A stretch of DNA of 64,000 nt, taken from the NCBI GenBank assembly GCA_030549335.1, contig CM060198.1:50061353-50125352 (forward strand), written 5' to 3'. The translations under genes were made by a program, and so were the position numbers. Positions within the stretch are counted from its first letter, which is position 1, and the number at the start of each line of letters is the position of its first letter. The stretch is from Pontederia crassipes. Its lineage: Eukaryota; Streptophyta; Magnoliopsida; Commelinales; Pontederiaceae. Below are positions 12,432-24,342 of this stretch, in pieces. The notes below the pieces were generated by a model. It was not told the DNA's origin and ran no database searches. It saw only the letters and a list, made by a program, of their open reading frames with translations.

Positions 12432-13816
12432 ACCCGCGGAGCCCATTTATCAAATTTTATTTATATAATTAATTCATAAGTAATTTTTTTACTATTACTA
12501 TAATATTTTTTATATATTTAATATGTTCTTATCATATTATGAAACTCCAATTTAATAATTTTATTACTATATCATATATTTAATTATAAAGTTAAATATA
12601 TATATTACTTTAATTTATTATAGAGCCCATAAAAATATTATTCTAGTAAAATAGGGGTTGAAAAAATCAGCCCCTCAAAGAGTGTTTTTTTTTGTTATTT
12701 TTTAAAGTAATTTTAGAGTAGTTTTTATAATTTAGAAAATCAATCCAAAAATATGTGTGATTTTTTTGAGCTGAAAAATCAATCCTACTCGAACCCCTTT
12801 CAACCCTAATACCAATGATATTACGTATAATTGGAGAGAGATATATTACTCAACAATTTATATTATCTAACAAAAGTAATATCACTTATTAAATTAAAAT
12901 TGTTATTTTTCTATATATAAATATTCTGTTTAGAAATTTAAATAAACACATTTTTATAATAAATGATTATTAAATAATATATCTTTTATTAGAATATTCT
13001 TTATCAGTTAAAATTTTCATATAATTATGTCCAAAAACTCCCATCGTAAATTTGTAAAATTAATGCGTTATCTCCTCGAAAAAAGTTAATGTGTTAAATA
13101 AATTATATTAATATAGTATTATTTATTAATATATAATAATGATATATTATTAATATGTGTAATACCAATAATAAATTATTTTAACTAGTAATACTATTAT
13201 ATTTGTGTGAGTAATAATAATAATAATAATAAAATATAAATTAATATTATATTTTTTAGATATTATTATTATTAGAACAATGATAATAATAATACTTTTT
13301 TTGTTGCGGATTTGACTCAGAATCAAATTTGACATAGTCCGCTGTATAAGCCTTTCAGAAATCCTCATACTACGATTTGATTGTATAAGCCTTTCACTTT
13401 CAGAAATCCTCACTAGTTCTTTAACCCAATCCCACTTCTCCTAGAGTCTCATATTGTTTTAACGCACATGTTTCATCCTAGGATTGGCATGCAAAAGGTA
13501 GATTGTATGCCATATAATGTAGCACCTCATGGAACACAGATATATGGTTACTTACTTTTACCTTGTAAATGTGTAATCAATACATATGAGGACACAGAAA
13601 TCTAAAGAAAAAATTAGGCTAATTTCATCTCAGAAATTATAGGTAAACCAAAGGCATCAAAGACACTTTAACTTCTTAATCAACAAACGCGGATATATCA
13701 CATAATCTTAACTCAGAAACAACAATTTGATGCATGGAAACCGAGTGCGCACCAATTTTGCAACACCTAATCTTACATTAAGCAACAACTACAGTTCGAT
13801 CTTACATATATATATG
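12432..13816. other. AT-rich intergenic stretch without a recognised gene
   Basis: Long A/T runs and short (taa)n tracts (about 13209-13234) are present. The phrase tgtataagcctttcagaaatc occurs as two nearby copies at about 13345 and 13382. The last part, about 13430-13816, lies downstream of the NPF stop codon and should hold its 3' UTR. No transposon termini were found. Confidence 0.5.
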
Positions 13817-16470
13817 TCATACGATATTATCTTCCATGGAGTCCGTGGCTACGACCTTGGACTCAGTTGTCTGTACATTCTTGTAGGAGTACCTTCTCGC
13901 AAGGAAGACATAAACACACAGGTTCACGAGGTTGATGACCACCACCAACCCGTAGAAGAGATCCAAGCGGCTCTTGTTCAAGTCCCTGGCGAACCAACTC
14001 GTCCCCTCCACTCTCTCGGTTATATGGTCGACCGCCGTGATCAGCAGGCTGCTCAAGAAGTTGCCGACTCCGGAGACGCTCAGGTAGAAGGCGATCCCCA
14101 AGCTCCGCATGCTCTCAGGAACCTGGTCGTAGAAGAACTCCTGCAAGCCGACCAGCGCAAAGCTGTCGCCGACGCCCATTAGCACGTACTGCGGCACCAG
14201 CCAGAACACGCTCATGGAGACCACGCTCGTCTGCTCCGCGGCGGCTACCCGGAGCCTCTTCCTCTCCACCAGGGCGGCCGCCGCCATGGCGGTGGTCGTC
14301 ACCGCCATGCCGATGCCGACCCTCTTCAGGATGCTGATGCCCCTCTCGTTCTTTGTGACTCTCCGCAGGAACGGCACGAGGACCCTGTCGTACAGGCTGA
14401 CGGAGACGACCAAGCCGATGGCGGTGAGGGAGTAAACAGAGGCCGGGGGGATCTCGAAGCCGTCCCCGATCTTTCGGTTCATGATGCTTCCTTGCTTGAT
14501 GAAGAACGTGGCGTTCTGCGCCACGCTGACGCCGAAGGGCAGTGAGGTCAGCCATATAGGCGCCATGGACACTATCAATTTCAGCTCTTCCACTTGTGTG
14601 ACCGTGGCCAGTCGCCATGGGTTTTGCTTCTCGGCGGCGAAAGCGGTCTCGTCATCCTTGTACTCGACAACTGCAGCCTTGTCGAGAAATCTATGACAAC
14701 GACATTGATCAATCTATAGTTAGAATTCCATCACAAACAACTATATATATATATATGATTCGGCGAGTTGTTAATTATGGAATAAGAACCTTAGCTGATT
14801 GGTGTGACAGAGATGCCTCTTTCTTATCGTTAGCGTTTTAGGGACCTCGTAGAGCTGCCGAGCATCTGCCGGAAGGGGGAGATGTTTCTTCGCAAATGCC
14901 GCCGCCAAAACACGTATCATCGGCATCACCGGGCTCCCCTGCGGAGATCGATAGCGATAGACCGACTTCCCGACGAAGAAGACGACGAGGCTGATGAGCA
15001 TGATGGACGTGAGCACGATGTAGGACAGCCACCAGCTCACGGCGTCTTGCACGTACACGACGACCGTGACCCCGAGCATTAACCCGCAGCAGAGCGCAAA
15101 GCTCCACCAGTTGAAGTAGGACATCTTCCGCTTCCGCTCCTCGGCGTGGTCATCATCGAATTGGTCGGCGCCGAAGCTCTCCAGCGCCGGCTTGTGACCG
15201 CCGGTGCCAGTGGAGATCAAGTACATGGCCACGAAGAAGATGACCTCGTGGAGGTGCAACGATCTGTGGCAGATGGCCGGGTCGCACGGCTTCAACCGGG
15301 GCACAAGTTGAGACGTAGTTAAAATGCCAAGACCCTGCATCGAACATATAGCTCTTCACCTTGGGTGCATGTGATATGATTGCTTTATTAGGAGTTAAGA
15401 CCTCGATTGCTTTCTTTTCACTTGCCATCGATTCAATTCTTGTAAAAAAATTCAGAATATATTAGAGTATTGACTCCTTAACTTTCTCTTTTCTTTTTCT
15501 GCACATAAATGATATCTAAATATATATTTGACTATTGACGTGTCATGTGTATAATGACATTTGTTGATACTAAATTGAAAAGAGAATTTCTTGGTGACTT
15601 TATCTACGTGATGTTTTTATCTTAAAAGTTAATATAAATTGATGCAGCAAAAGTATGATGAGCTTTGTCCAACGTAAAGAGGGAAAAGAAAAGGAAAGAG
15701 CGAGAAATGCATGCGTTGAGACCCATCATCCATGCCATTTTTTAATTGTGAACTATGCATCCACAACTTTTTTGCATACACCTTAATAAGTTAATATTAT
15801 ATGTAATTGATGTTAATGTTTACAGTGAAATGCTTCTTGCTGTTATCATCATACAACAGAAGTGTCAAAAGGAAATATAAAGCCACTAACAACTTTTTCT
15901 GTAACAATTTTGATCACTTTCCTTGACCTATTTGTCTTCTATTATTCCTCTCCTTCCTAATCATATTGAAACAAAAACAAAATATATATTGTATGCAGGT
16001 AAAGGCACGTACCACAAGGTAGATAAGAGATGAAGCGATCACAGTGGCGAACCTCCCCAAATAGGCGTCAGCCACGAAGCCGCCGACGAGAGGCATTATG
16101 GTCGTCACCCCCGTCCAGTAGTTCACGTTCTTCGCCGCCGTCTTCACCTCCTCGTGCAGGATCTTCGTCAGATATATGATCATGTTTGTCGCCAGCCCGA
16201 AGTAGCACAGCCTCTCACTGAACTCGATCCCTGCCAACAACAGTAACACCCCTCGCAGTTAGCTCTCTCTCACACGCGCGCGCGCGCGTGCACACAGCAG
16301 ATATACGTACCTATGATGTAAAGTGCTGCTTTCCAAGAGCCAGTGGAAGCCCTGAGAGGAACGCGACCTTTGTGATCGACGGAGGAGTCATGGACCCATT
16401 TCTCCTCCCCGGCATCGTCGGCGTCGCCTTGCTGCGACTTCAGGCTGCTCATGTGGCTGTCTACTTCCAT
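13817..16470 (-). CDS. NPF: NPF (NRT1/PTR) family proton-coupled transporter, complete, four exons
   Basis: Exons on the minus strand are 16470-16311, 16230-16013, 15334-14790 and 14690-13817. All borders are GT/AG and the joined 1797-nt frame is open, giving 598 aa, the usual NPF length. The proton-coupling ExxER motif is at residues 56-60 (EFSER). It is followed by NVNYWTGVTTIMPLVGGF, DAYLGRF, GTGGHKP..ESFGADQFDDD and MSYFNWW. A charged cytosolic loop joins the two six-helix halves, and FFYDQVPESMRSLG lies near the C-terminus. These features fit the plasma-membrane or tonoplast MFS carriers that move nitrate, peptides or hormones. Wording in the first half looks closest to clade NPF5, but substrate cannot be read from sequence. 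The chosen start is the ATG opening exon 1, giving a hydrophilic 48-residue N-terminus. Exons are very GC-rich at third positions, introns AT-rich. No disabling change was seen. Confidence 0.93.
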
Positions 16471-16640
16471 GGATGGAAATGTAGCTGCTGAGCGGTGGAA
16501 GAAGAAGAAAAGAAGAAGAAGGGGAAGGAGAAGGTGACAGGAAGGAATAAATCAGAGAGCACAGAGCAATAAATCTTGCAGTATCCACTAGGGGCAAAAG
16601 AGGATTCTTATTCTTGAATTGGAGCCGTTCGTTCTGCCCT

Positions 16641-16672
16641 CCTTATATAGCACTCGACGTGAGACGTGGCAC
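16641..16672 (-). promoter_or_regulatory. Putative NPF core promoter: TATA box with ACGT elements upstream
   Basis: Read on the minus strand, ctatataagg (16641-16650) lies about 175 bp upstream of the ATG. Just upstream are two ACGT cores within gccacgtctcacgtcg (16653-16672); the first, ccacgtc, resembles the ABRE/G-box class bound by bZIP factors. Between TATA box and ATG is a CT-rich leader. Responsiveness to abscisic acid is only an inference. Confidence 0.5.
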
Positions 16673-16699
16673 TTGAATTCTCTCGCCACATGTAGCACT

Positions 16700-17199
16700 A
16701 CCCGGATGGGACGCACGATTTACATCTCTCCCTATGAAGCACTACTTGGATTGGATGTTGATATAGACTTGATGAATTCTCTCTGACAAAGCTATATATG
16801 TATGCTTTTGATCCAAGTACGCGATCTACTTTTAATTCCTACAACTCACGTCACTGTTGATAGGAGATAGGAAGAGAATCCAATCCCCTCTTTGGGGAGG
16901 GGGTGATGGGGAATGCATGACCCCTTTCAACGATCCCCTTTTTAGCCGCACTACAGATGCGTTCTAATTCTGCATTTTAGAACTTTTTTTCCACAGCGAA
17001 AGTGGAAGGCAGTGTAGTATTTAAAGGTCTCCGTATACGTTGAATCCTAAGTTTTAACTCATACCATGATTATGTATTTGACTCTTCTCCAAGTGCGTCC
17101 ATGTTTCATGCGTGTTCATACCTGTCTTGCTTTTGCTATCAAATCCATTCGTAGGTAGTTTTATCAACTTTGACGCTTTATCAACTTTGACGCGCATAA
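16700..17199. other. Intergenic sequence with no recognised feature
   Basis: Mixed composition with a G/C-run cluster (cccctctttggggaggggg, around 16885). No ORF, repeat or transposon end was identified. Confidence 0.4.
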
Positions 17200-17910
17200 A
17201 TATTCTTAAAAAGGGTTTTTTCGAAAATTCGTCGTAATTTGCGACGAATTTTTTTTCGAGAGAAATTTTGACAATTCAAACCTTAAAAAATCTTTTCCAC
17301 AGCCGGAGTCATGAAAAATATTTTTCACGACTTGAGCCATGAAAATTTTTCACGACTTAGGTCGTGGGAAACTTTTCCCACGACTTTGACCGTGGAAAAT
17401 GTTCCCTAAGACTTGAGCCATGAGAAATTTCTACGGCCCAAACTTTTCTCACGATTAGAGCCGTGGAAAATTTTCCACGACTTCGGCAGTAAAATTTTTT
17501 CACGATTTCGATCGTGAAAAATGTTTTCGTAGTTTAAATCATCGGAAAATAAAAAATTCCGCCAAACTCTCCCCCCTATTTTTTCTTTTCCCGTTTCTCC
17601 CCCTCTTTTTATTCACCTCCTCCCTTTCTCCTCTCTTTACCTATTTCCCACTCTCCTCTCTCCTCTCTCTCCCTCACCGGCGCGAGCATCTCCCCCCTTC
17701 CAAGCAACGATGCGGCAAGATCTGGCCTCGCCGGATCCGGCCGCGCGGGCCAGTTCCCAGCCGTGGATGGCCACTTCCGACCATGGCCGGGTAGTTCCGG
17801 CCGTGCGCGGCTAGTTCCGGCCAAGCGGGCCAGTTCCGGTCGTGTAGGCCAATTCTGGCCGTGTGCGGCTAGCTCTTGCCACGCGCGGACTAGTTTTGAG
17901 CCGTGGAAAA
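17200..17910. mobile_element. CACTA-like transposon core with a variant subterminal motif, ends not found
   Basis: About 17230-17560 is a dense alternating array of cacgac/gtcgtg and ccgtgg/ccatga words, such as ttttcacgacttaggtcgtg. Next come a CT-rich tract (17580-17690) and a GC-rich block of ggccagttccggcc-like repeats (17700-17900). This is the same three-part layout as the CACTA elements at 24343, 26385 and 36948, with a different subterminal word. The CACTACAAG terminus is absent here, so it is truncated or from a sister family. Assignment rests on architecture alone. Confidence 0.5.
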
Positions 17911-18640
17911 TTCGACCATGAAAGTCAGCCACTTCAGTGATGCACCCTCTGGTTTTTCACTGCCCGCTTTGGATGCACCCCCTCGTTATCCCTCGTCGCC
18001 CCCTCCGATGCCATCCTCCAAATTCTTCATCGTCACCACCCTCGACTTTGTCATCGCACTCGACTCGAAACACCAGTTCGTCACTGCTCACTCGCCATCG
18101 GTCATGATAGCACAGGATGACGATCTTACTTGAGGGCTAACGATGCGAGGGCAACAATCAAGGGTGAGCGGTGGAGAGAAAGTGGAGGAGTTCGAGGATG
18201 GCGATGGCGAACGAGTTTGAGGGTAGTGATGGTGAGGTCAAAGGCGAGGTTGAGAGTCGATGACGAGCGGCGAGGTCGAGGGCGACAGCGCCCGGACGAG
18301 TTTGAGCGAGGTCATCGGCGAGTGGTGAGATTGAACTAGATTTGTGCCCTAGATGCTTGTACCCTACTATATGTTCCCTAGAAGCCGAAGAAGACATTTG
18401 CAAGGTCATCGGCGAGGACAGGAGGTCGTCGCCCTCATCGTCGATGCCCAAGAGAGCAGCGAGGGCGCAAGTCCTTGGACACTGCCAGCGAGGATGTTCC
18501 TCATCATTGCATCAAGGCTGCCATCCTCTTCGCACTCATCGTTCTTGCTCACCGGATGTCACACATATGAACTCATTTTTTTCTTTTGGACCCATTCAAG
18601 CCACTTGTGAATCATACTTCCTATCACATCCGTCAGATCT
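17911..18640. other. GC-rich stretch with open frames of unknown nature
   Basis: This stretch is rich in CG and in gcgagg/ctcgtcgcc words. It continues from the CACTA-like core and may be its interior or 3' half. Open frames (for example plus 18342-18752) exist, but their translation is low complexity and matches no family I know. I do not call a gene. Confidence 0.35.
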
Positions 18641-20421
18641 TGATAGGATGATTTTCGATCTAGATAGGAGCGTCCACCTGGATGGATGCCCATTAAACCC
18701 AAAAACTTATTATAAAATGGTTGTTGATGTTGATGGTAGTGGTACTTATTAGACTGGACAATCCGAAAGGGGTAAGTCGATCCATCTGTGTCTATTCCGA
18801 ATCCATCCAATTAAGTATCGAGCTTGGATAAATAGCGGGCAAAATATTATATTTATGCTATTTGTTTGATATTTGATAGTCTGGTATTCGTTCAATACCG
18901 TTTGTTAATTAAACAAATTATCCGATAGACCTATATATTGTTATTTCGTTAACAATATTATGTATTTAAATATAATTAATTATTAACTTTTTAGTGCTTA
19001 TCAATGAAAGCCAACAAGAATATATAATAATATTTACCTAATAATAGAATATAAGTAGTTTATTCATTGTTAATTGATTTGTTCTACTATTAATGAAAAA
19101 TAAAGTGAAAAAATGAGTAAAAAGATAAAAATATTAAAGAAAATTATGATAAAGGTAAAGGAAAAAAATCATGATAAGTTATTTATTTTATTAATGCATC
19201 AAGAAAAGAATATAAGAAAATATATAAAGGGAAATATCAAATTTAAAAATAAACTAAAAGAATAAATTATTTTTAAAAAAAATAAAGAGCTTGTTGTCAG
19301 GTAGTTGATCCACCTGTTAAGATTTATTAAACTTTAACGGACTGAATAAACTTAAAAGTCGATTAGGTGATCTAATAATAATTCGTTAAATTAACGGACA
19401 TGTACGGTCGATTCAATGTCCGGACAAAATTTGATTGATCGAGATTATTAGGAGTCCGTTCAATTCTTTTAAACATCACTAGTTGATGGCTAACTAAATG
19501 ATCTAGATTCTGATTATTGTTGTGTATCTTTTTATTTTAGTTATTGTATCATTAGACATAGTCCTTTTCAAAAAATTGCTATAAAAATAAATATTTTAAA
19601 TAATTATATAAAATGACATATAGCACTAAAAATATAAGCTTTTGAAATAGGTGCATCTAGTTTGTTCATAAGCTAAAATTAGACACAAATAGATGTTATG
19701 ATGGACAAAATGCTTTGTTGCAGATATGATATGTTGTGATTTCTATTTTTATTATGTTATTACTAATTAAAAGATCTTCTAAGGACTACATAAAACTGCA
19801 GGGTAAAGAGAAAATACGAGAGAGAGAGAGAGGAGAGAGGAGAGGAAAAATGAACTATGAATTAATTAAACTTAATGTTGTTAAACTTTTAGTCATTTTC
19901 CGTATTCATAATCTATTTGTTTTATTATCGGTGCAGCTAAATCCGATTAACCACTAATTACTTGTTCTTTAAATGTATTAGTCAACACATGGAATTCAAC
20001 TACTACTACCACTAGATCCACTACCTCAATTAAAGGAGAGTATATCCAATTATATATAAAGTATAAATGTAATCTAATTGCGTTATGTTTTTTATCACTT
20101 ATTTTGAAAAAGAAAGTTTTATTGCAGGGTTTTCATTGCAAACAAAACAAGGGCTAATATTGTGAAACTATACGAGTTCTCTCTTTTCACTCCTCTTTGA
20201 CAGAGTTGCAAACAGGCATGTCCATGTTCTCATCTTTTGATTTGTTCTACTTGCTTCACTTTATTCCATATGTCCAAATTCTATTCTGATCAATAAAACC
20301 TGGTTAATCAATGATGAACCGGTTTAGTGCTCACCAAATTCTTAATTCAATTATTGTTACCACTTCATGGACTTGATTAGTTAAATCTTATCATGAAACT
20401 TTCTTGGCGTTATCGTATTTT
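18641..20421. other. AT-rich intergenic sequence, nothing recognised
   Basis: A short (GA)n run lies at about 19820-19850. Otherwise this is anonymous AT-rich DNA. Words such as gtccgttcaattc near 19450 resemble common plant transposon debris, but no termini were found. Confidence 0.4.
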
Positions 20422-21423
20422 TACGTGAATAATTGAATTGACAAATTAGTTCAGAGTACATTTGAATCTGGCGAAACGTAATGATGACGAATTAAAAAGT
20501 TGATGTGATAGAAAAAAAAAAGATTAGATGAATTTGAGTGAATGTTTGAACAAAAAATAAATTAGATTTTTATTAATTAATAAAAATAATATTATAAATT
20601 AAAATTTTTATTAAAATTTTGTTATTAATAAATTGCATTTTTAATAAATTATATTTAATACAGTATTATTATTTTATGAAATAGTAAGTAATAAATAATA
20701 TTAAATTAATTCTTTTATAATAAATATATTATATTTAATAAATAAATTATTTTGTGATGGAAATGTAAGAAAGAGAAAATAAGGAGAGAAAGAAAAAGAA
20801 AAATCGTTTAAAAAAACGAACCTGTCACTTCAAGAAAAAAAGTTGAGAAAAATTTATGTGGTATGCTCGAAATCAAGCCACATTAATTAGGATGGAACAC
20901 GTAACTTTGATTTCACATAATTAGTTCCATCATTTTGGTGTAACCAAACTGTTTTGACTTTTTTGTTTTCAATTTTTTTATTTGATATTTCTTTTTTCTT
21001 TTCAACCTTTTTTTAATTTCTTATATAAAATAATTTAAGTATTAAATATAAAAGATTTATTACAAAGTATTAATATATTTTTTATTACTTATCATTTCAT
21101 TAAAAAATTATAATATTTTGTTAAATATAATAATTTTAAAAATAATTTATTATATTTAAATTTTATATTATTTAACAAAATATTTTTAATAAATAATTAA
21201 TTTCTACTTTTATTTTTATTAATTAATAAAATTATATTTTATATTTGCACTACTTATTTTTCATTCAGACATCCACTAAAATTAATTTATCACATCTATC
21301 TTTTATATCACACACGTTCAACTCCATCCAAGCATATTTCAAACTAATACGATTTCAAAAAGTCAATTCAACTATTCACGTGAACTTAGAAGAACTATGA
21401 TTTCGATTATCAAACGCGTCCCC
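20422..21423. mobile_element. Long-TIR MITE-like inverted-repeat element
   Basis: The left arm contains acgtgaataattgaattgac (from 20423), and the right arm contains its near-complement gtcaattcaactattcacgt (21362-21381). Further inward the arms share tgatgtgataga-like and gaatgtttgaac-like words in inverse order. A small hairpin (gatggaac at 20891, gttccatc at 20924) lies in the interior. The right end, tcaaacgcgtcccc, resembles the terminus of the MITE at 37969-38634. The left end is degraded. The interior is extremely AT-rich and non-coding. Confidence 0.6.
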
Positions 21424-22693
21424 AATGTACAAGAAACGGCATGAGTTATTATGGAAGTATTTGGTATGATAGCAAGATTAATAAGAATTAGAAAGAATAT
21501 TTTTCATTCTTGTAAGAGGAACAAAAGCGAAAATATTCTTACGATAAAGACAAAAGAATATAATATTTGTTCTACATATGCTCTCATTTTAAGAATAAAA
21601 TATCATATTTTTAAAATTTTTCTAGGTGATTTCAAAATGTTGAAAATTTGATCTTTGAAGGTAAACATAGGAATAAACTTGTTCTATCTCATACCAAGCA
21701 CCCCTAGCAGAGTAAACATATTATGCGTTAGTTAAATTGATTCGAGATTCCCCGGTACAATTCTATAATGCTTGCGAGCTAATATCATTCATTAATTATT
21801 CTAAAGTTAATTATTCAAAGCCACAACAGGACATCATGCTAAGTGGCTCTCATGGCTTCTAAATGGAGCCACTGTTTGCCTTGACCACATGAGGACAGCG
21901 AAATCCATCATGCTCATGATTTCTTGATCAGTAATTACTAATTTGAATCGATATGTTTGCATTTAGCTACCAAACATTTAATTTATAAGAAGCCAATGAT
22001 CACATAAAACAACAAAGGAATAAGAATCCTCAAAATTGGAGAGAGAGAGAGAGAGAGCGCATTGATTATGTAGCGAGAGGTCCAATGTCACGGAAAACTC
22101 CAAAAACGAATATTAAGAAAGATGTGGCTTTCTAGATGTCACAAATAATTCACAATTTTAACTGTCCATTTTGCATGAACTCAAGAATATAATTTGTTTG
22201 AAAGTGATCGTAATGAATATATCAAGTAACCTTTTTATATGTGAATCACGTGTCGAGTGCACGACAAGAATATTTCATATTTTCGTTGAAATATTACGTG
22301 AAAGATCTCGTAAATCTTTTTTTTTTTTTTTTGTTAACGTGAAGTCTGAACTGAACCGTAGTTAAATTACTGTTTCTTATGGTAGTTGATTAAGTTAAGA
22401 ATATTCATTTTCTTTTGTTCCATCACAAAAATTCAGAATACTAACACTTGATTAATTTGACATTCTAACGCTAACAAAATGGTGTCCTCTTCGGTTAATA
22501 ACTCGAAAGTCAAACCACATTTGATTGTGCATCTATTTTATGCAGCAAGTGGAGTTCTTTGTTGTGCATCCACAATTCCACATATCATATCCTATTCATA
22601 TAATTATATTAGATAACCTTCTATTTCGCCCTTTTTCTTTGATTACATCGACTTTTCAACCATATTCGAATAGCATTCGGATAGAGTTTTTAC

Positions 22694-22760
<67 letters not shown>

Positions 22761-22864
22761 ATGTATGTATATATCATGAATTGTTTAATCGATTTTTATT
22801 TAATTACTAGTAATCCAATATTGCTTGGTAGTTAGTTCAATGTTCCCATTCAAGATACGAAAAT
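21424..22864. other. Intergenic sequence, no gene seen
   Basis: Anonymous AT-rich DNA with a short (GA)n run at about 22040, a poly-T of about 15 at 22317 and the (TA)n tract annotated separately. No splice-consistent ORF was recognised. Confidence 0.4.
22698..22774. repeat. (TA)n and (TATG)n microsatellite
   Basis: About 50 bp of pure ta alternation passes into atgtatgtatgt words. Confidence 0.95.
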
Positions 22865-23321
22865 ATTAGGATTTTCACACGAGAGAAATTATGTACCGCA
22901 GAAAAATTGAGAAATTTAAGACGACATAAAATTTTATTAGATGAGAACAAAGGGATATTACAATTCAGTTGATTTTCTATTTGGGCCCTTAGAGAATTTA
23001 TATAGGCACTCTCTTTAAGATTATAAATTAATCTCTCAAAATTAGGACATTTATCTCATGATAAAAAATAAAATAATGTTGAGTCACATACAGAATACCC
23101 ATAAAATTTTGACCTCCCCCCACCCCTCGGTAGAGGGGATCCCTTGGATCCCTCTCTTGACTCCCTCACATGCTCGTTGTCTAGGCAAGAGATTCTCATA
23201 GTGCAAGGATGTCTTTTATTTTGGAGTATTTTGGAGTTTAGACGCATCAGTTGCAATAGGATTCGAGGCATTATTAATAATTTTCTACTTTAACTTGAGT
23301 CATCCAATCAGATATCTAACA
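22865..23321 (-). mobile_element. 3' LTR of a Ty1-copia element (minus strand)
   Basis: On the minus strand it starts tgttagatatctgattgg at 23321, right after an A-rich purine run. It continues through a TATA-like tataaattctc and ends near gtgaaaatcctaata at 22865, about 457 bp. The final CA appears mutated to TA. The block carrying cataaaattttgac and the paired ctcggtag/gggatccc words recurs at 31785-31861, supporting the LTR call. Confidence 0.7.
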
Positions 23322-24339
23322 TTTTTTGTTGTTGTCACTCCCAACTTAAAACTACTATCAACTATTAATATTTAGCAAGTTCAAACAATGTTGAAACTTA
23401 TTAGTAAGAACTGACTTGGTGAACATGTTCGCTGGATTATCTTTTGTGCTGACCTTCTTCACCTTGATCCTCTTCTCAGTATGGATAAAGTGATATCTGA
23501 CATCGATGTGTTTGATTTTTTCAAGATGCACTTGATCCTTGGCTAATCATATTGTACTTAACTATCACAATACACTATAGTCTAATCTTGTTATAGTGTT
23601 CCAAAGTTCTTCGATAAGGCCTTTTAATCAAATGTCTTCCTTAGCAGCTTTTGTCAATTTCATGTACTCCATATCTATGGTAGATAATATAACTGATGGC
23701 TAGAGTATGGCTTTCCAATTAAAAACAGAATTATCAAGGACTCCAGAGTGAAAACATAGCTTGTCATTGTTATTCTCCCATCAACATCTATAGCATAATT
23801 TGAGTCTAAATAATCTGCAATCAAACACTCTTTATCACTTCTGTAAATGAGGTCAATGTCAGACATTCCTCTCATATATCGAAAGATACGCTTTACTGCT
23901 ACCAATGCTCCTTCCCTGAATTGTTCATGAATCTGCAAATTACACTAATGACATGTGCAATATTAGGTCTTATGCATATCATGACATACATCAAGCTTCT
24001 AACTACACTAGCATATGGAATTCGAGACATGTACTTATTTTCTTCTTCAGACATAAGTTTAGTTGCAAAAAGATGCATATTTAAAGCTGGTGAAGTACTT
24101 AAGGTCTTCATTGTATACATATCGAACTTGAATAATATTTTTTTAATATAACTTTTTTGAGACAGAAAGAGTTTACTCTTTACGCGATCTCAGATCTTCA
24201 TCCCTACTTTTTTTATGCATCAAGATCCTTCGTATAGAATTTTGCACTAATGAGCTTCTTCAAATTCTAAATGTCTAACATGTTCCTAGTAGCAATTAAC
24301 ATATCATCAATGTACAAGAGTAAATACATTGTTACCCTC
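23322..24339 (-). pseudogene. Copia pol relic: end of reverse transcriptase and RNase H
   Basis: On the minus strand the YVDD box region (LLLYVDDMLIA) lies near 24285-24330. It is followed by SRIPYASVVRSLMYVMICIRPNI (quoted in part), then AVKRIFRYMRGMSDIDLIY near 23880 and DSNYAIDVDGRITMTSYVF. The RNase H tail is VHLEKIKHIDVRYHFI and VSTKDNPANMFTK (23400-23550). These are classic Ty1-copia blocks. Several stops and frameshifts are present, including loss of the SWKS.LQ..V core. The RT is separated from its upstream part by the CACTA insertion at 24343. Confidence 0.88.
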
Positions 24340-24342
24340 CAC

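Noticed and set aside
14115..15107. Long minus-strand and plus-strand ORFs overlapping the NPF exons.
   Set aside because: They are frame shadows in GC-rich exons. Only the NPF frame gives conserved motifs.
17230..17560. Regularly spaced short palindromic words, considered as a CRISPR-like array.
   Set aside because: Spacing is irregular, spacers are not unique and the context is plant transposon DNA. It is a transposon subterminal array.
18130..18810. Overlapping ORFs of 70-136 codons in GC-rich DNA.
   Set aside because: They occur on both strands, have low-complexity R/S/G-rich translations and lack recognisable domains. GC-rich DNA has few stops.
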